This document shows, piece by piece, positions 8,616 through 17,989 of a DNA stretch of 64,000 nt (the first letter of the stretch is position 1; every line of letters starts with the position of its first letter). Origin of the DNA: JAPOUP01 sp965199865 (lineage in GTDB: Bacteria > Pseudomonadota > Alphaproteobacteria > Rhodobacterales > Rhodobacteraceae); contig CBDATU010000020.1 of the NCBI GenBank assembly GCA_965199865.1, forward strand, positions 186,001-250,000. Direction: 5' to 3'. Under the pieces are notes generated by a model. That model searched no databases and was not told where the DNA came from. It saw only the letters and a list, made by a program, of their open reading frames with translations. Both the position numbers and the translations under genes were made by a program.

Positions 8616-10168
8616 GCGCGTCTCGTCATTTCTTCTGCGTCCAGGAGTATGGGGAATTCATCGCGGACCCTCCTGTCATTCTCACCAAAATAGTTCGGGA
8701 AATGCCTGTCCAGAATGCCATCTGCCCTGGCTTTGGCGCGGCTCATCAGATCGGGACTGCCTTCGGCCTCCCAGGTGTCGGTGCGGTCGCGGTTCATCAG
8801 TTCGGGATAGACGAACTCGGTGTTCATCACATCAAGTGTATGAGCGTTTCCAAGGAAGTGGCCGGGGTCGATCGCGCAGTCATGAATGACATCCACGGCA
8901 AGCGTCTCGTCGCTGATCTCGATTCCGCGCAGGGTCCGCATGATCATGCCGACCGCCTCATCGTCGATGACCATGCTCTCAAAGCTGCAGCCCATCAGGC
9001 TTCCAAGCATGCCACCGACCTCACACAGCCGGTTGCCGCCTGCATGGGCGGCCAATGCGATGGTCAACGCCTTTTCCAGCCCGTATTGAGCGTCGGGCAA
9101 CTTGGCGTCAGTCATGCCACAACCGACCGACGTCGGAAGGTTATAGAATTGACCCATCTGGATTGCCGCAGCAGCGATCAGCGCCTGTTCACCAGAGCCT
9201 CCGGTGAAGGATCCTGTTCGAAGGTCGGTGATGAATGGCCAGGCGGCAAAGCTGATCGGCGTGCCCGGATTGATCAGGTTGACAATCACAACACAGGCCA
9301 GGGTTTCCGCCACCGTCTGCACCAGGGTTCCGGCGAGAGTCGCGGGCGCAGTGGCTCCTGCCTGCGGGGGAATGGCAAGATCCGCGCAGAGGCCCAGCTT
9401 GGCGGTGTCGATCAGGATTTCCAGGTTTTCCCTGCCAAAGCGCAGCGGCGATACGATCGGGCAGCCACCGAAGATGACCGAGGGCTTCTGCATGAACGTC
9501 CCCTCACCACCCGACGCCATATCGAACATGCGAATGCCGTGAGGGATGTGGCTCCGGTCGCGGAAACTCAGGCAGGCCGGTTTTTGCGACCCCGCAAGTA
9601 TCGCATAGAGCATGTTCATGTCATGCTCAAAGCTGCCCTTCACGTCCGTCGCCAGAACCGTGTCGCCGAGCATGTGAAGATTGTCGAGTCGGTCGACCAG
9701 CCGAGTGAAGTCGTAGATGTCCCGCAGAGTCGAGGGGCGATAGCTTTGCGTCGCCGCGTCAAAAGTCGTCACTGCCGTGCCGGAGTTAACGAAATAGACG
9801 CTTTTGCCCGTGACATGCATGTCGTCACGGCCTGCGCGGTCCCCTCGCGCATAGACCATGAACTCACTGGCGGTCCGGGTCAGTACATCCTCAACCAGAG
9901 CTCGCGGGAAACAGATGCGGCCATGTTCGTTCAGCACTGCACCACCAGGCAGCATCAGATCGTTCAGCTCGTCCAGGGTGTCCGCCAGCCCAGTGCGGTC
10001 GAGGATTGTGAGCGCGGCCTGATGAACGCGTTCCATGTCCAGGTCGGTCAGGGGACGATAGCGGCCACCAGGCAGACCAGGGCGGATCGCTTCATTGCCG
10101 GTGCTTTGCGCACGTGCGGCCCGGCGGGCGGCACGACCGATTCGGCGGGCGTCAGTCTGAGTGGACAT
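8612..10168 (-). CDS. MttB-family trimethylamine methyltransferase-like protein
   Basis: A 518-residue member of the MttB superfamily, cobalamin-dependent methyltransferases that pass a methyl group from trimethylamine or a quaternary amine to a corrinoid protein. Visible family segments include 'RYRPLTDLDMERVHQAAL', HEDTxF-like CFPRALVEDVL, FVNSGTAVTTFDAATQSYRPS, 'CPIVSPLRFGRENLEIL', TGSFTGGSGEQALIAAAAIQMG and 'GCGMTDAKLPDAQYGLEKAL'. The frame has no internal amber codon, so it belongs to the non-pyrrolysine branch, whose studied members act on glycine betaine and similar quaternary amines. It overlaps the TMADH-like gene by 17 bp upstream and the aminotransferase by 4 bp downstream. No corrinoid protein or reactivator gene lies nearby, so a methyl acceptor would have to be encoded elsewhere. 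Confidence 0.85.
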   Translation of the reverse strand: MSTQTDARRIGRAARRAARAQSTGNEAIRPGLPGGRYRPLTDLDMERVHQAALTILDRTGLADTLDELNDLMLPGGAVLNEHGRICFPRALVEDVLTRTASEFMVYARGDRAGRDDMHVTGKSVYFVNSGTAVTTFDAATQSYRPSTLRDIYDFTRLVDRLDNLHMLGDTVLATDVKGSFEHDMNMLYAILAGSQKPACLSFRDRSHIPHGIRMFDMASGGEGTFMQKPSVIFGGCPIVSPLRFGRENLEILIDTAKLGLCADLAIPPQAGATAPATLAGTLVQTVAETLACVVIVNLINPGTPISFAAWPFITDLRTGSFTGGSGEQALIAAAAIQMGQFYNLPTSVGCGMTDAKLPDAQYGLEKALTIALAAHAGGNRLCEVGGMLGSLMGCSFESMVIDDEAVGMIMRTLRGIEISDETLAVDVIHDCAIDPGHFLGNAHTLDVMNTEFVYPELMNRDRTDTWEAEGSPDLMSRAKARADGILDRHFPNYFGENDRRVRDEFPILLDAEEMTRRA

Positions 10169-12236
10169 GTCGGCAGTTCAACGGATCCAATGAGACGGTT
10201 TCGCGTCGGAACCATTCTTCTTCGATTTCTGCCCTCGGTCGTTCGAAATTTCGAGCCGCCAGATGGCCAGACCAAACCGCATCGGCAATCAGTCCCGGCA
10301 CCGCAGCGTCACCGATCAGTTCCAGAGTGTTCCAGCCACCCGCCTGTTTCAGGGCCTCGAAGAGGGCGGTCTCGCGTATACGTTCCGTCACCAATACCAG
10401 GCCTGCACACTCGATTTCCGTTTCCTGACCGGAATAGTTGCACGCGAAACATGTGGAGCGTTCATTTCCCGCAACAACCGACTGATTGAACCGAAGATCC
10501 ACGCCGCGCCGGATCAGCCCGGCCTGGACCCGCTCCTGTTCAAGCGTCAGTTCGGTAAAGGGTGAAACGACGCTTGCCGAGGTTACAAATGTCACCTGAT
10601 GGCCATGGTCGGAAAGCATCTCGGCAATGACACCTGCAATGTATCCGAGCTCGTCATCGTAGACCGTAACCGGGCCAGAGGCCGGCAATTCCCCGTCCAT
10701 GATGTCGTCGGGCGTCAGAATGCGCGCACCTTTCAGCGCGGGCGGGTTTCGTCGCGTAGACCGCCCAAGCCCGTCGCGCCGCCAATGCGAACCGGTTGCG
10801 ACAAAGACATTGGGAATGCTGAGCTCGGCGACCTGGCTCGCCGAAAGACCGCTTTGCATGAACATCCGCGCATTCGCCATCCGCTCCAGCTGATGGACGC
10901 GATAATCAGCGACGCGGCCCCAGGCCGAGAGGCCCGGTAGGGATGCCTCCGCACTCACCCGCCCTCCAGGCGCGTCCGCCGCATCCGCTAGCGTCACCTG
11001 ATACCCGCGCCGCGCCAGCGCAAGCGCACATTCCAGTCCCGCTGGCCCTGCACCAATGACCAGCGTTTCCTCCTCGGATGTCTTTGGAGCGATTTTTTCC
11101 GGATGCCAGCCGCGGCGCCATTCTTCGCCCATCGATGGATTCTGCGTGCACCGTATCGGCACCCCGAGGGAATCCGACGAAACGCAGATATTGCAGCCAA
11201 TGCATTCGCGAATGTCCGCGGTCTCGCCCGCCATGATCTTCCGGGGCAGGAACGGGTCGGCGATTGACGGCCTTGCCGCGCCGATGAAATCCACGATCCC
11301 CTGGCGGATCATGGAGACCATCAGATCGGGCGAGGTCAGTCGTCCAACACCCACGACTGGCTTCCGCGTTACCTCTTTGACGAAGCGGATATAGTCGTTC
11401 TGATAGCCATCCTGAGGCTGAAACCGGGTGGTGGCGCTGTCATTGGGCCAGTCGCAGACATTGACGTCCCATAGATCCGGTAAATCCGATAACATCTCGA
11501 CAATCGCCCGGCCCTCTTCGGCGGCCTGCATGCCGTCCGCACCAACCATTTCATCAACGGCGAAGCGTAAGGCCACGGCGCAGGTGTCACCGATCGCCTC
11601 ACATGTCTCTTCCAGAAGCTCGCGGGTCAGTCGCACCCGATTTTCCAGCGGGCCACCATATTCGTCCAGGCGACGGTTCAGATGCGGCAGCATAAATTGC
11701 TGCGCAAGCGCCATCCCGTGGCCCGCATAGACATAGATGACATCGAAACCGGCATCGCGGGCACGGAGCGCTGCGGCGCGGTGCCATCGCCGCATCTCGC
11801 GAATGTCAGCCTTGTCCATCGCCCGCGCCTGTCTGGGGTAGCACGACGAAATCGACATATCGGAGGGAGCCAGGACCGCAGCCCGGCTTTGGTGGTTCTG
11901 CGCGTGATAGCCGTTATGGACCAGCTCCACCGCCGCCAGCGCACCATGTCCGTGCACCGCGTCGGTCATCATCCGCAACGCAGGGATGTCGTGCACATCC
12001 CACAGCCGACCCTCAGCATAGGGCGACAGGTCTGAAGTCGGGTGTATTTCTGTCTCCTGGGTCGACACCACAGCCCAACCGCCTTCCGCCTTGACTGCGC
12101 GCATGGCCGCTTCGGCCTGCGGTCTCATATGGCCCAAACCAGTGCAATGCGGTACCTGATAGAACCGGTTGCGCGCGGTAACAGGACCGATTTGAACCGG
12201 CTCAAAGAGAACGGAATACCTGTTCGCGTCGAGCAT
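10152..12236 (-). CDS. Trimethylamine/dimethylamine dehydrogenase-like iron-sulfur flavoprotein
   Basis: A 694-residue flavoprotein with the trimethylamine dehydrogenase layout. An N-terminal FMN TIM barrel starts 'LFEPVQIGPVTARNRFYQVP' and has His-Cys31, which aligns with the cysteine bonded to FMN in TMADH. A [4Fe-4S] motif, CIGCNICVSSDSLGVPIRC (Cys345, 348, 351, 363), is followed by TQNPSMGEEWRRGWHPE, then a Rossmann domain (TLVIGAGPAGLECALALARRGY) and a C-terminal NAD-like domain ending near 'LVLVTERIRETALF...LIGDAAVPGLIADAVW'. Family members oxidatively N-demethylate amines and pass electrons to ETF. The TMADH substrate 'aromatic bowl' is not kept: Tyr60 aligns with Glu61, and the Trp355 position is Ser. 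The substrate is therefore probably not trimethylamine itself. The gene sits between the transporter and methyltransferase genes of one operon. Confidence 0.88.
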   Translation of the reverse strand: MLDANRYSVLFEPVQIGPVTARNRFYQVPHCTGLGHMRPQAEAAMRAVKAEGGWAVVSTQETEIHPTSDLSPYAEGRLWDVHDIPALRMMTDAVHGHGALAAVELVHNGYHAQNHQSRAAVLAPSDMSISSCYPRQARAMDKADIREMRRWHRAAALRARDAGFDVIYVYAGHGMALAQQFMLPHLNRRLDEYGGPLENRVRLTRELLEETCEAIGDTCAVALRFAVDEMVGADGMQAAEEGRAIVEMLSDLPDLWDVNVCDWPNDSATTRFQPQDGYQNDYIRFVKEVTRKPVVGVGRLTSPDLMVSMIRQGIVDFIGAARPSIADPFLPRKIMAGETADIRECIGCNICVSSDSLGVPIRCTQNPSMGEEWRRGWHPEKIAPKTSEEETLVIGAGPAGLECALALARRGYQVTLADAADAPGGRVSAEASLPGLSAWGRVADYRVHQLERMANARMFMQSGLSASQVAELSIPNVFVATGSHWRRDGLGRSTRRNPPALKGARILTPDDIMDGELPASGPVTVYDDELGYIAGVIAEMLSDHGHQVTFVTSASVVSPFTELTLEQERVQAGLIRRGVDLRFNQSVVAGNERSTCFACNYSGQETEIECAGLVLVTERIRETALFEALKQAGGWNTLELIGDAAVPGLIADAVWSGHLAARNFERPRAEIEEEWFRRETVSLDPLNCRHVHSD

Positions 12237-12289
12237 GCGCGTTCCTCTTCGGCAGCTGGAGGGCGATTGCCGCCCTCCAGCTCATTCTC

Positions 12290-13348
12290 CTAGAAGCCTG
12301 CCTTGATCCGCTCAAATTCCTTGAGCATCCTGGCCTCCAGTTCGGGATCAACGGCGTCAAAGAACAGCGAACCATCGAAAAACGCGTTTGGATCATCAAA
12401 GCCGTACTGCGTGATCATGTCCTGATCCGAGATCGGATAGGCATCCGAGTTTGCATGCGGGTATCCCCAGCTCTCGATGATATATTTGCCGCTTTCCGGC
12501 GTCGTCAGTGCGTTCAGCAGGTCATAGACCTGATCGACGGGCGCTGTCGACGATTTCAGATGCACATATCCGCACACCCAGGTCGCGATCCCCCTGTCGA
12601 CATCGCGCATCATTTTTGCCGGCGTGCCGTTCCAGATCAGGTTGAGCTCGGTCTGGTTCCAGGCCCAGCCCATCTCAACCTCGCCGCTGGCCAGTGCCTG
12701 ATCCAGCTGGCCGGCATCGGACCAGTAGAAGCGCACATTGGGATGTACGGAACGCAGGAAATCGCTGGCTTCCTGGAACTGTTCATCGCTCATGCTGGTG
12801 TAGTTGGCGGCGTTACCCGTGGCCAGTGCAGCCAAAGCATAGGCGTTGGAGGCAGCATCAGCCAGTGAGACCTTCCCCTCCATGGTCGGATCTGCCATCA
12901 GCTGCAGCGACACCTGCTCATCCGTGATCAGATCGGTACGATAGATAAGTCCTGTGTTGCCCCATTCGAACGGCATCATCCAGACGGTGCCGTCGATGGT
13001 CACACCGTCGACATTTCTGATCTCGGGCAGCAGGGCGTCCCAATATTCCAGCTTTGAAATGTCTAAAGGCTGTAGCAGATCGGCGGCCACCCATTTGCGG
13101 ACAGCGTCGGTGCAAGGATGTGCCAGATCGCTTTCAAAGCCGGATTGCAGCTTGGTGAACGCCTCTTCCTGACTGCCAAAGAAAGTGTATGTCGGCGAGC
13201 CGCCATACTTTTCGACATAGGTGCCAAAGAAGCCCGGATCTTCATATCCTGACCAGTCAAAGACGGTCAGCGATCCTGCATCTGCGAAAGCCATGCCTCC
13301 GCTGAATGCAACCGAAAGCATAGACGCTCCGAGTGATTTCATGTTCAT
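12290..13348 (-). CDS. Spermidine/putrescine-type ABC transporter substrate-binding protein
   Basis: A 352-residue periplasmic binding protein of the PotD/PotF type (extracellular solute-binding family 1/6). The N-terminus MNMKSLGASMLSVAFSGG...AFADAG is a signal peptide. The mature protein starts LTVFDWSGYEDPGFF, a typical PotD opening. It contains 'MPFEWGNTGLIYRTDLI' and 'YVHLKSSTAPVDQVYDLLNAL'. It lies 12 bp downstream of the ATPase gene in the same operon. In alphaproteobacteria this class often carries polyamines, betaines or other amines; the ligand here is inferred only from the neighbouring demethylation genes. Confidence 0.85.
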   Translation of the reverse strand: MNMKSLGASMLSVAFSGGMAFADAGSLTVFDWSGYEDPGFFGTYVEKYGGSPTYTFFGSQEEAFTKLQSGFESDLAHPCTDAVRKWVAADLLQPLDISKLEYWDALLPEIRNVDGVTIDGTVWMMPFEWGNTGLIYRTDLITDEQVSLQLMADPTMEGKVSLADAASNAYALAALATGNAANYTSMSDEQFQEASDFLRSVHPNVRFYWSDAGQLDQALASGEVEMGWAWNQTELNLIWNGTPAKMMRDVDRGIATWVCGYVHLKSSTAPVDQVYDLLNALTTPESGKYIIESWGYPHANSDAYPISDQDMITQYGFDDPNAFFDGSLFFDAVDPELEARMLKEFERIKAGF

Positions 13349-13360
13349 GCTGGTTTCTCC

Positions 13361-14476
13361 CTATGGTGATTGATTTCCATCTTCGCCCAATTCGATGACC
13401 GACGCGGCCTGCATACCGAGCCAAACGTGATCACCCTGCCGGTAGTCCACCGTGTGAAAGTGGTTCGGGACTGAAACGACGACCGGATCGTGCAAATTTG
13501 CGACGCATACGTGATAGTGAACATTCTCACCATAGAAGGCGACGTCGCTGACATCACCCTGCGCCACAGCGTCGCAGTCCTTTGGCTTCGTGGTGCCGAT
13601 TTCGAGCTGTTCGGGGCGCACTCCGAGCAGGAGTTCTGACGATATGCCTGAACGCGCATTCGGGTTTCGCGGGATTGTCAAGGCTCCAAAACCTGGAACA
13701 TCGACTGACAGGCTGTCATCCATTCGGGTCCGCAGCCTACCGGGCAGAAAATTCATCTCGCCCACGAAGGCGGCAACATGCCGGTTGCAGGGCCGCGCAT
13801 AAAGCGTTGCGGGGGCGTCGACCTGAACAAGGCGACCGTCGAACATCACCCCAATCCGATCGGACATGGTCATCGCTTCATACTGATCATGGGTGACCAT
13901 CACGAATGTGATGCCGAGACTGCGTTGCAGGCGGCGGAGCTCGAACTGCATCTGCTCACGCAGCTTCCTGTCGAGAGCGGAAAGCGGCTCGTCCAGTAGA
14001 AGAACCCTGGGTCGCATCACCAGCGCCCGCGCCAGTGCTACACGCTGACGCTGGCCGCCTGAAAGCTGTGTCGCACCGCGTTTTTCCAGACCCGATAGTT
14101 CCACCATGTCAAGCGCCTCGGACACGCGGCCATTGATCTCCGCCTTTCCGAGCCGCTGGCTGCGTAGGCCATAGGCGACATTGTCGCCAACATTGAGATG
14201 GGGAAAGATCGCGTAGCTCTGGAATACCATGTTTGTCGGGCGGCGATTGGCGGGAACACCCGACATATCCTCACCATCAATGACAATCTGGCCTGACGTG
14301 GGTTCCTGAAATCCGGCAATCATGCGTAGCGCGGTGGTCTTGCCGCAGCCAGACGGCCCGAGTAGCGAAAAGAACTCACCAGCCTGCAGATCAAGCGTGA
14401 ATCTGGACACAGCCTGAATCGCGCCAAAGCGTTTTTCAAGTGAGCGGATTTCAATGACTTTCCGGTCGTCCACCAT
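13361..14476 (-). CDS. Spermidine/putrescine-type ABC transporter ATP-binding protein
   Basis: A 371-residue PotA-type ATPase that energises import through the two permeases encoded upstream. It has Walker A GPSGCGKTT, Q-loop 'NMVFQSYAIFPHL', ABC signature LSGGQRQRVALARAL, Walker B VLLLDEPLSALD and the switch His in MVTHDQYEAM. A C-terminal TOBE-like regulatory extension follows (LLGVRPEQLEIG ... GDHVWLGMQAASVIEL). It begins 5 bp after the stop of the potC-like gene, in a polycistronic arrangement. Confidence 0.9.
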   Translation of the reverse strand: MVDDRKVIEIRSLEKRFGAIQAVSRFTLDLQAGEFFSLLGPSGCGKTTALRMIAGFQEPTSGQIVIDGEDMSGVPANRRPTNMVFQSYAIFPHLNVGDNVAYGLRSQRLGKAEINGRVSEALDMVELSGLEKRGATQLSGGQRQRVALARALVMRPRVLLLDEPLSALDRKLREQMQFELRRLQRSLGITFVMVTHDQYEAMTMSDRIGVMFDGRLVQVDAPATLYARPCNRHVAAFVGEMNFLPGRLRTRMDDSLSVDVPGFGALTIPRNPNARSGISSELLLGVRPEQLEIGTTKPKDCDAVAQGDVSDVAFYGENVHYHVCVANLHDPVVVSVPNHFHTVDYRQGDHVWLGMQAASVIELGEDGNQSP

Positions 14477-14481
14477 CGCAC

Positions 14482-15267
14482 CTACACCAGAGATTTCGAG
14501 GAGCGGCGACGGAAATACTCGGCTGCGACCAGCAGCAGAACGGAAGCCAGCAGCAACAGCGACCCGAGGGCGAGTGTGTTGGGCAGTTTCGCCGGAAAGC
14601 GGATCTGACTCCAGATGTAAACCGGAAGGGTTGGCTGGCTGCCCGACAGGAAAAAGGCCAGGACAAATTCGTCGAAACTGACGGTAAACGTCACAAGAAT
14701 GCTTGCAACCATACCAGGTGCGACCACTGGCAAGGTCACACGCCGGAAGGTTTCAAACGCACCTGAGCCGAGATCAAACGCCGCCTCTTCCAGCGACACG
14801 TCAAAATCGTCAAATGCTGACTTCATGATGGCGACAGCGAATGGCAGGCACAGAAACGTGTGCCCCAACGTAACCGCCATCAAGGACGGTTTGAGACCGA
14901 TGGAGACAAATAGAACGAGCATTGACGAGGCGACGATGATCCCTGGCACCACCAGCGGCAACATCACCAGCCCCTCGGATATCCCGCTGCCGCGGAAGCG
15001 ATAGCGTGCATAGGCGCGTGCAGCGAAAAGCCCCATGGCTGTAGACATCAATGCGGCCAAAAGCCCGACGATCAAACTGTTCATCAAAGCCTGGATCAAC
15101 GTGTCTTCGCCGCCAAGCTGGCGGTACCAGTTCAGCGTCCAGCCCTTAATGGGAAAGGCGACGATGGTTCCTTCGTTGAAGGAAAACAGCGGTAGGAACA
15201 GAACCGGTAGGTAAAGGAACGCCAGATAGGCAAAGGCATAGATGCGTATCGCCGAAAGCCGCCTCAT
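14482..15267 (-). CDS. Spermidine/putrescine-type ABC transporter permease (PotC-like)
   Basis: A 261-residue inner-membrane permease with about six membrane helices. The binding-protein-dependent transport signature appears around 'EEAAFDLGSGAFETFRRVTLP', the EAA loop that docks on the ATPase. The N-terminal FLYLPVLFLPLFSFNEG is typical of PotC. Its start overlaps the stop of the PotB-like gene by 4 bp (ATGA), indicating coupled translation. Confidence 0.88.
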   Translation of the reverse strand: MRRLSAIRIYAFAYLAFLYLPVLFLPLFSFNEGTIVAFPIKGWTLNWYRQLGGEDTLIQALMNSLIVGLLAALMSTAMGLFAARAYARYRFRGSGISEGLVMLPLVVPGIIVASSMLVLFVSIGLKPSLMAVTLGHTFLCLPFAVAIMKSAFDDFDVSLEEAAFDLGSGAFETFRRVTLPVVAPGMVASILVTFTVSFDEFVLAFFLSGSQPTLPVYIWSQIRFPAKLPNTLALGSLLLLASVLLLVAAEYFRRRSSKSLV

Positions 15268-16115
15268 CTAATCTGTCGCCCCAACCCGTTCGCGGTGATC
15301 ACAAAGACGATTGCCACAAAGCCAACCGCCAGCATTGCCAGCAGCGAAAGCGTTGCACCAAGCGGCCAGTTATTCGCTGCACCGAACTGTACCTGGATCA
15401 GGTTCGCAATCATCTTGCCGTCGGACCCACCCACCAGCGATGGCGTGACATAGTCGCCAACCGTTGGGATGAAGATGATCAGGCAGGCGGCGATTATGCC
15501 GGGAACTGTGAGCGGCAGGGTGACGCGGAGGAAACTCTCAAACTTCCCGCTGCCAAGATCCGTCGCGGCTTCCAGGAGGCTTGGGTCAATCTTCTGGATC
15601 GACACGAAGATCGGCAATATCGCGAATGGTGCCCAGGCATGTGCCAGAGTCAGCACCACCGCGAATTCATTATAGAGAAGAAACGCCAAAGGCTCTTCAA
15701 TGAAACCGAGCGCCTTCAGCCCGGAATTCGTCACTCCGTTGAAGCCAAGGATCAGCTTCCAGGCGAAAACACGCAGCAGATAGCTCGACCAGAAAGGAAT
15801 GGTGATCAGCAGAAGCCAAAGGGTTTTCCTCTCTGCCTTCAGGGCAATGAAATAGGCGATGGGATATGCCAGCGCTACGGTGACGACGGTGACGGCCGCG
15901 GCGATCAGAACCGAACGAAGCATCAAATGCCTCACCAATGGGTCCGTGAACGCCTCCCTATAGTTCGCCAGGGTCAGAGTCCTGTCGATGGAGACATAGC
16001 TTTGGGTCCAAAGTGAATAGGCGATCAGGATGATCAGCGGTGCAGCAACGAGGAATCCCACATAGACCGTCGCAGGCGCGGCCTGGGCCATTCCTCTCGC
16101 GGCCTCACTTCTCAC
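15264..16115 (-). CDS. Spermidine/putrescine-type ABC transporter permease (PotB-like)
   Basis: A 283-residue permease with six predicted membrane helices. The EAA loop reads 'LLEAATDLGSGKFESFLRVTLP', followed by IPTVGDYVTPSLVGG as in PotB/PotH proteins. It is the first intact gene of the minus-strand operon running potB-potC-potA-potD-TMADH-mttB-aminotransferase. The 225 bp between it and the DUF917 remnant could hold the promoter, but I did not see a clear -35/-10 pair. Confidence 0.88.
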   Translation of the reverse strand: MRSEAARGMAQAAPATVYVGFLVAAPLIILIAYSLWTQSYVSIDRTLTLANYREAFTDPLVRHLMLRSVLIAAAVTVVTVALAYPIAYFIALKAERKTLWLLLITIPFWSSYLLRVFAWKLILGFNGVTNSGLKALGFIEEPLAFLLYNEFAVVLTLAHAWAPFAILPIFVSIQKIDPSLLEAATDLGSGKFESFLRVTLPLTVPGIIAACLIIFIPTVGDYVTPSLVGGSDGKMIANLIQVQFGAANNWPLGATLSLLAMLAVGFVAIVFVITANGLGRQIR

Positions 16116-16340
16116 CTATGGAACTCCCGCTGTGGCAGCATGTCCATTACCGGACGATCGTCCATTTGTCACTGCCCGCCGCCCGACGATCTGTCAATGT
16201 CGGTTGCCCAACAGCTTAAGGGTATCGGAATGGCCCTGCCCTGACTTTCGGCAGGCGCCTTCGATCGGCATCGGATCGAATCTGGTATGGTCAACGGAGG
16301 TGCACGACATTCAGTTTCTTCATGTGGCGGAAGATTCCGA

Positions 16341-17198
16341 TCATTGCGTCCAGTCGGTATCGCCCACCTGCTCAATGTCGGGCCACGCATATGGAGCGTC
16401 GACCCCCGCATATCCCGGGCCGAAAATGCAAAGCCCTTGCTCCGTTCGGAACACTTCAGGAGCTGGTAACAGAACCACCGAAACCGCCTGACCGACATGA
16501 CAGTCCGGATTGGAGATCTGCCTGCCCGCCCGCCGATCAATAAGGCAGATCAAATCCGGTACCGTTGCCAGTACTTCCCCATCGCACCAGCAGGCCATGT
16601 TCTCGTTCTTGACCGAAATCTTCATGAGGCGTTTCGCGCAACGCCCAGATCCATTCAGCTCTATGGTGCCGATCGTAAAGCCGTCACGAACTGCATAGGT
16701 GCACGCACTTATGTCGCCTTCAAATGCAACCAGACCGCCTCCTTTGGCGGCGATGACCTGCGCGACATCCTCCTTTGCCGCTCTGGCGGCACGCCAGGCT
16801 GCCCCGAGGTCCAGCGCTTTGGAGATCGTGCCTTTGATCAGGGCCTTTCTTAAGTCCCGCATGGGCAATGCGTGGTCAATCGCCGCGATGTCGTGGCCGC
16901 TGACAGTGGAAAGCGCGCGCACAAGGGTCTCCGCCCGTCTGTCATCCCTGATGCCTTCCAGAACAAAGGTCTCGCCAAACGCGTTCGCGGTGTAGATGGG
17001 AGCGGCGGGCAGTCCTGCCATGTAGTAGGTGGAATGGGTGATTTCCGGCACCGCACGCCCGACGGGATCAGCGTCGACTATGACATGCCCGTTCATGGCT
17101 GCAGGAAAGAATGCAGCCGCAGTGTTTGAACCGCCGAGCTCACAGGCGGTGGTGCCATGGAATTCCCGTCCGAGATATTCCTGGAATTTCTCATAGGC
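16341..17198 (-). pseudogene. DUF917-family protein (thiohydantoin-hydrolase-related), N-terminus removed by IS5
   Basis: From the IS junction the frame reads LAYEKFQEYLGREF, then the DUF917 hallmark 'ACELGGSNTAAAFFPAAMNG' and VIVDADPVGRAVPEITHSTYYM, the usual 'VDADGxGRAxPE' segment. The second half has ITG-like beta-rich sequence (FEGDISACTYAVRDGFTIG, 'DGEVLATVPDLICLIDRRAG') and a normal-looking end. The first roughly 60-70 residues are missing because the IS5-family element at 17201-17987 abuts the frame. They were not found on its other side. An internal ATG at 17096 could start a shorter protein, but the conserved N-terminal motif would be lost. Relatives include S-methyl-thiohydantoin desulfurase. 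Confidence 0.75.
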
Positions 17199-17200
17199 TA

Positions 17201-17987
17201 GGGTCGGTTGACAATCATCTGGCGGCGATCACGGCGGCCGCCAGAGGAAACGTCGCCCGAAAGCTTGCCGTAATCCTGTCGTAACGGGTCGCGACGGCCC
17301 GGAACTCCCTGCTTCTGGCGAGGAAACTGTCGATCCGGTGGCGCCAGCCACACATCACCCGGTCATGCTCACGCACCGTCTTCCTGTTCGACCGCGAAGG
17401 AATCACCGCGGCCGATTCGCGCCGCCCGGCCCGGAGACCAGCCAGTCGGCACCGGACACCCGGTCCGCGACCAGCGCCCCGAAAGTCCGGCCCTCCAGGA
17501 CCCTGCCGGTCAGGCCTCCCCGCGAGCTTCCGCGAGCTTCCGGGCCCTTGGCCCGAGGCCCCCCTTTTCCGCCGGCCGCCTTCTGGTGGGCCCTCATGAC
17601 CGTGCCGTCGACGCGGACGTACCCGAGGTCGAACTCTCCTGACAGCCTCTGGAAAACACGGCCGGAAACGCCGCCCTCCACCCGACGCCGGAACCGTCTG
17701 GAGACGCTGCCGCACTTTCCGAAGCGTTCCGGATGGTCACGCCACCGGGTCCCCGTCCGGGTGCGCCATGGAACCGCCCCAGGGAAAAGACGGCTGTCCG
17801 CCGCCGTCACTCCCGGGGTACCCTTCCGACCCGGAAGCATGTCCCGGATCCGTTCCCGCATGTCCTCCGTCAGGACCTGACCTGCCTTCGCCCGTCATAC
17901 TGCCCCGGTTGCCTGAATGGCCGTTTCGCCCTCTGTTGAGGACATCCGTCGCCGATTCTGTCCTGACGCTCAAATGTCAACGAACCC
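17201..17987 (-). mobile_element. Degenerate IS5-family element (IS427-like group)
   Basis: The ends are near-perfect inverted repeats: gggtcggttgaca at 17201-17213 and tgtcaacgaaccc at 17975-17987. Dinucleotide TA flanks both sides (17199-17200 and 17988-17989), the target expected for this IS5 subgroup. Total length is 787 bp. It contains one broken transposase reading leftward. It truncates the DUF917 gene. Confidence 0.8.
17215..17861 (-). pseudogene. IS5-family transposase, broken by deletion and frameshift
   Basis: The first frame (17861 leftwards) has the IS5/IS427 N-terminal domain: 'RERIRDMLPGRKGTPGVTAA' then WRDHPERFGKCGSVSRRFRR and 'YVRVDGTVMRAHQKAAGGKG'. After a shortened middle part (RGGLTGRVLEG joined directly to RTFGALVADRVSGADWL) the frame is lost. 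The C-terminal motif continues in another frame ending 17215: AVIPSRSNRK ... WRHRIDSFLARSREFRAVATRYD ... LAAAVIAAR. An internal deletion plus a frameshift make it inactive, so any mobility would need a helper in trans. Confidence 0.8.
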
Positions 17988-17989
17988 TA

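Noticed and set aside
8612..10168. Pyrrolysine-containing MttB
   Set aside because: The frame has no internal UAG codon and the family segment around the usual position is read through with ordinary codons.
8603..10489. 628-residue plus-strand frame
   Set aside because: It is antisense to the MttB-family and TMADH-like genes, which have full family motifs; the plus frame shows none.
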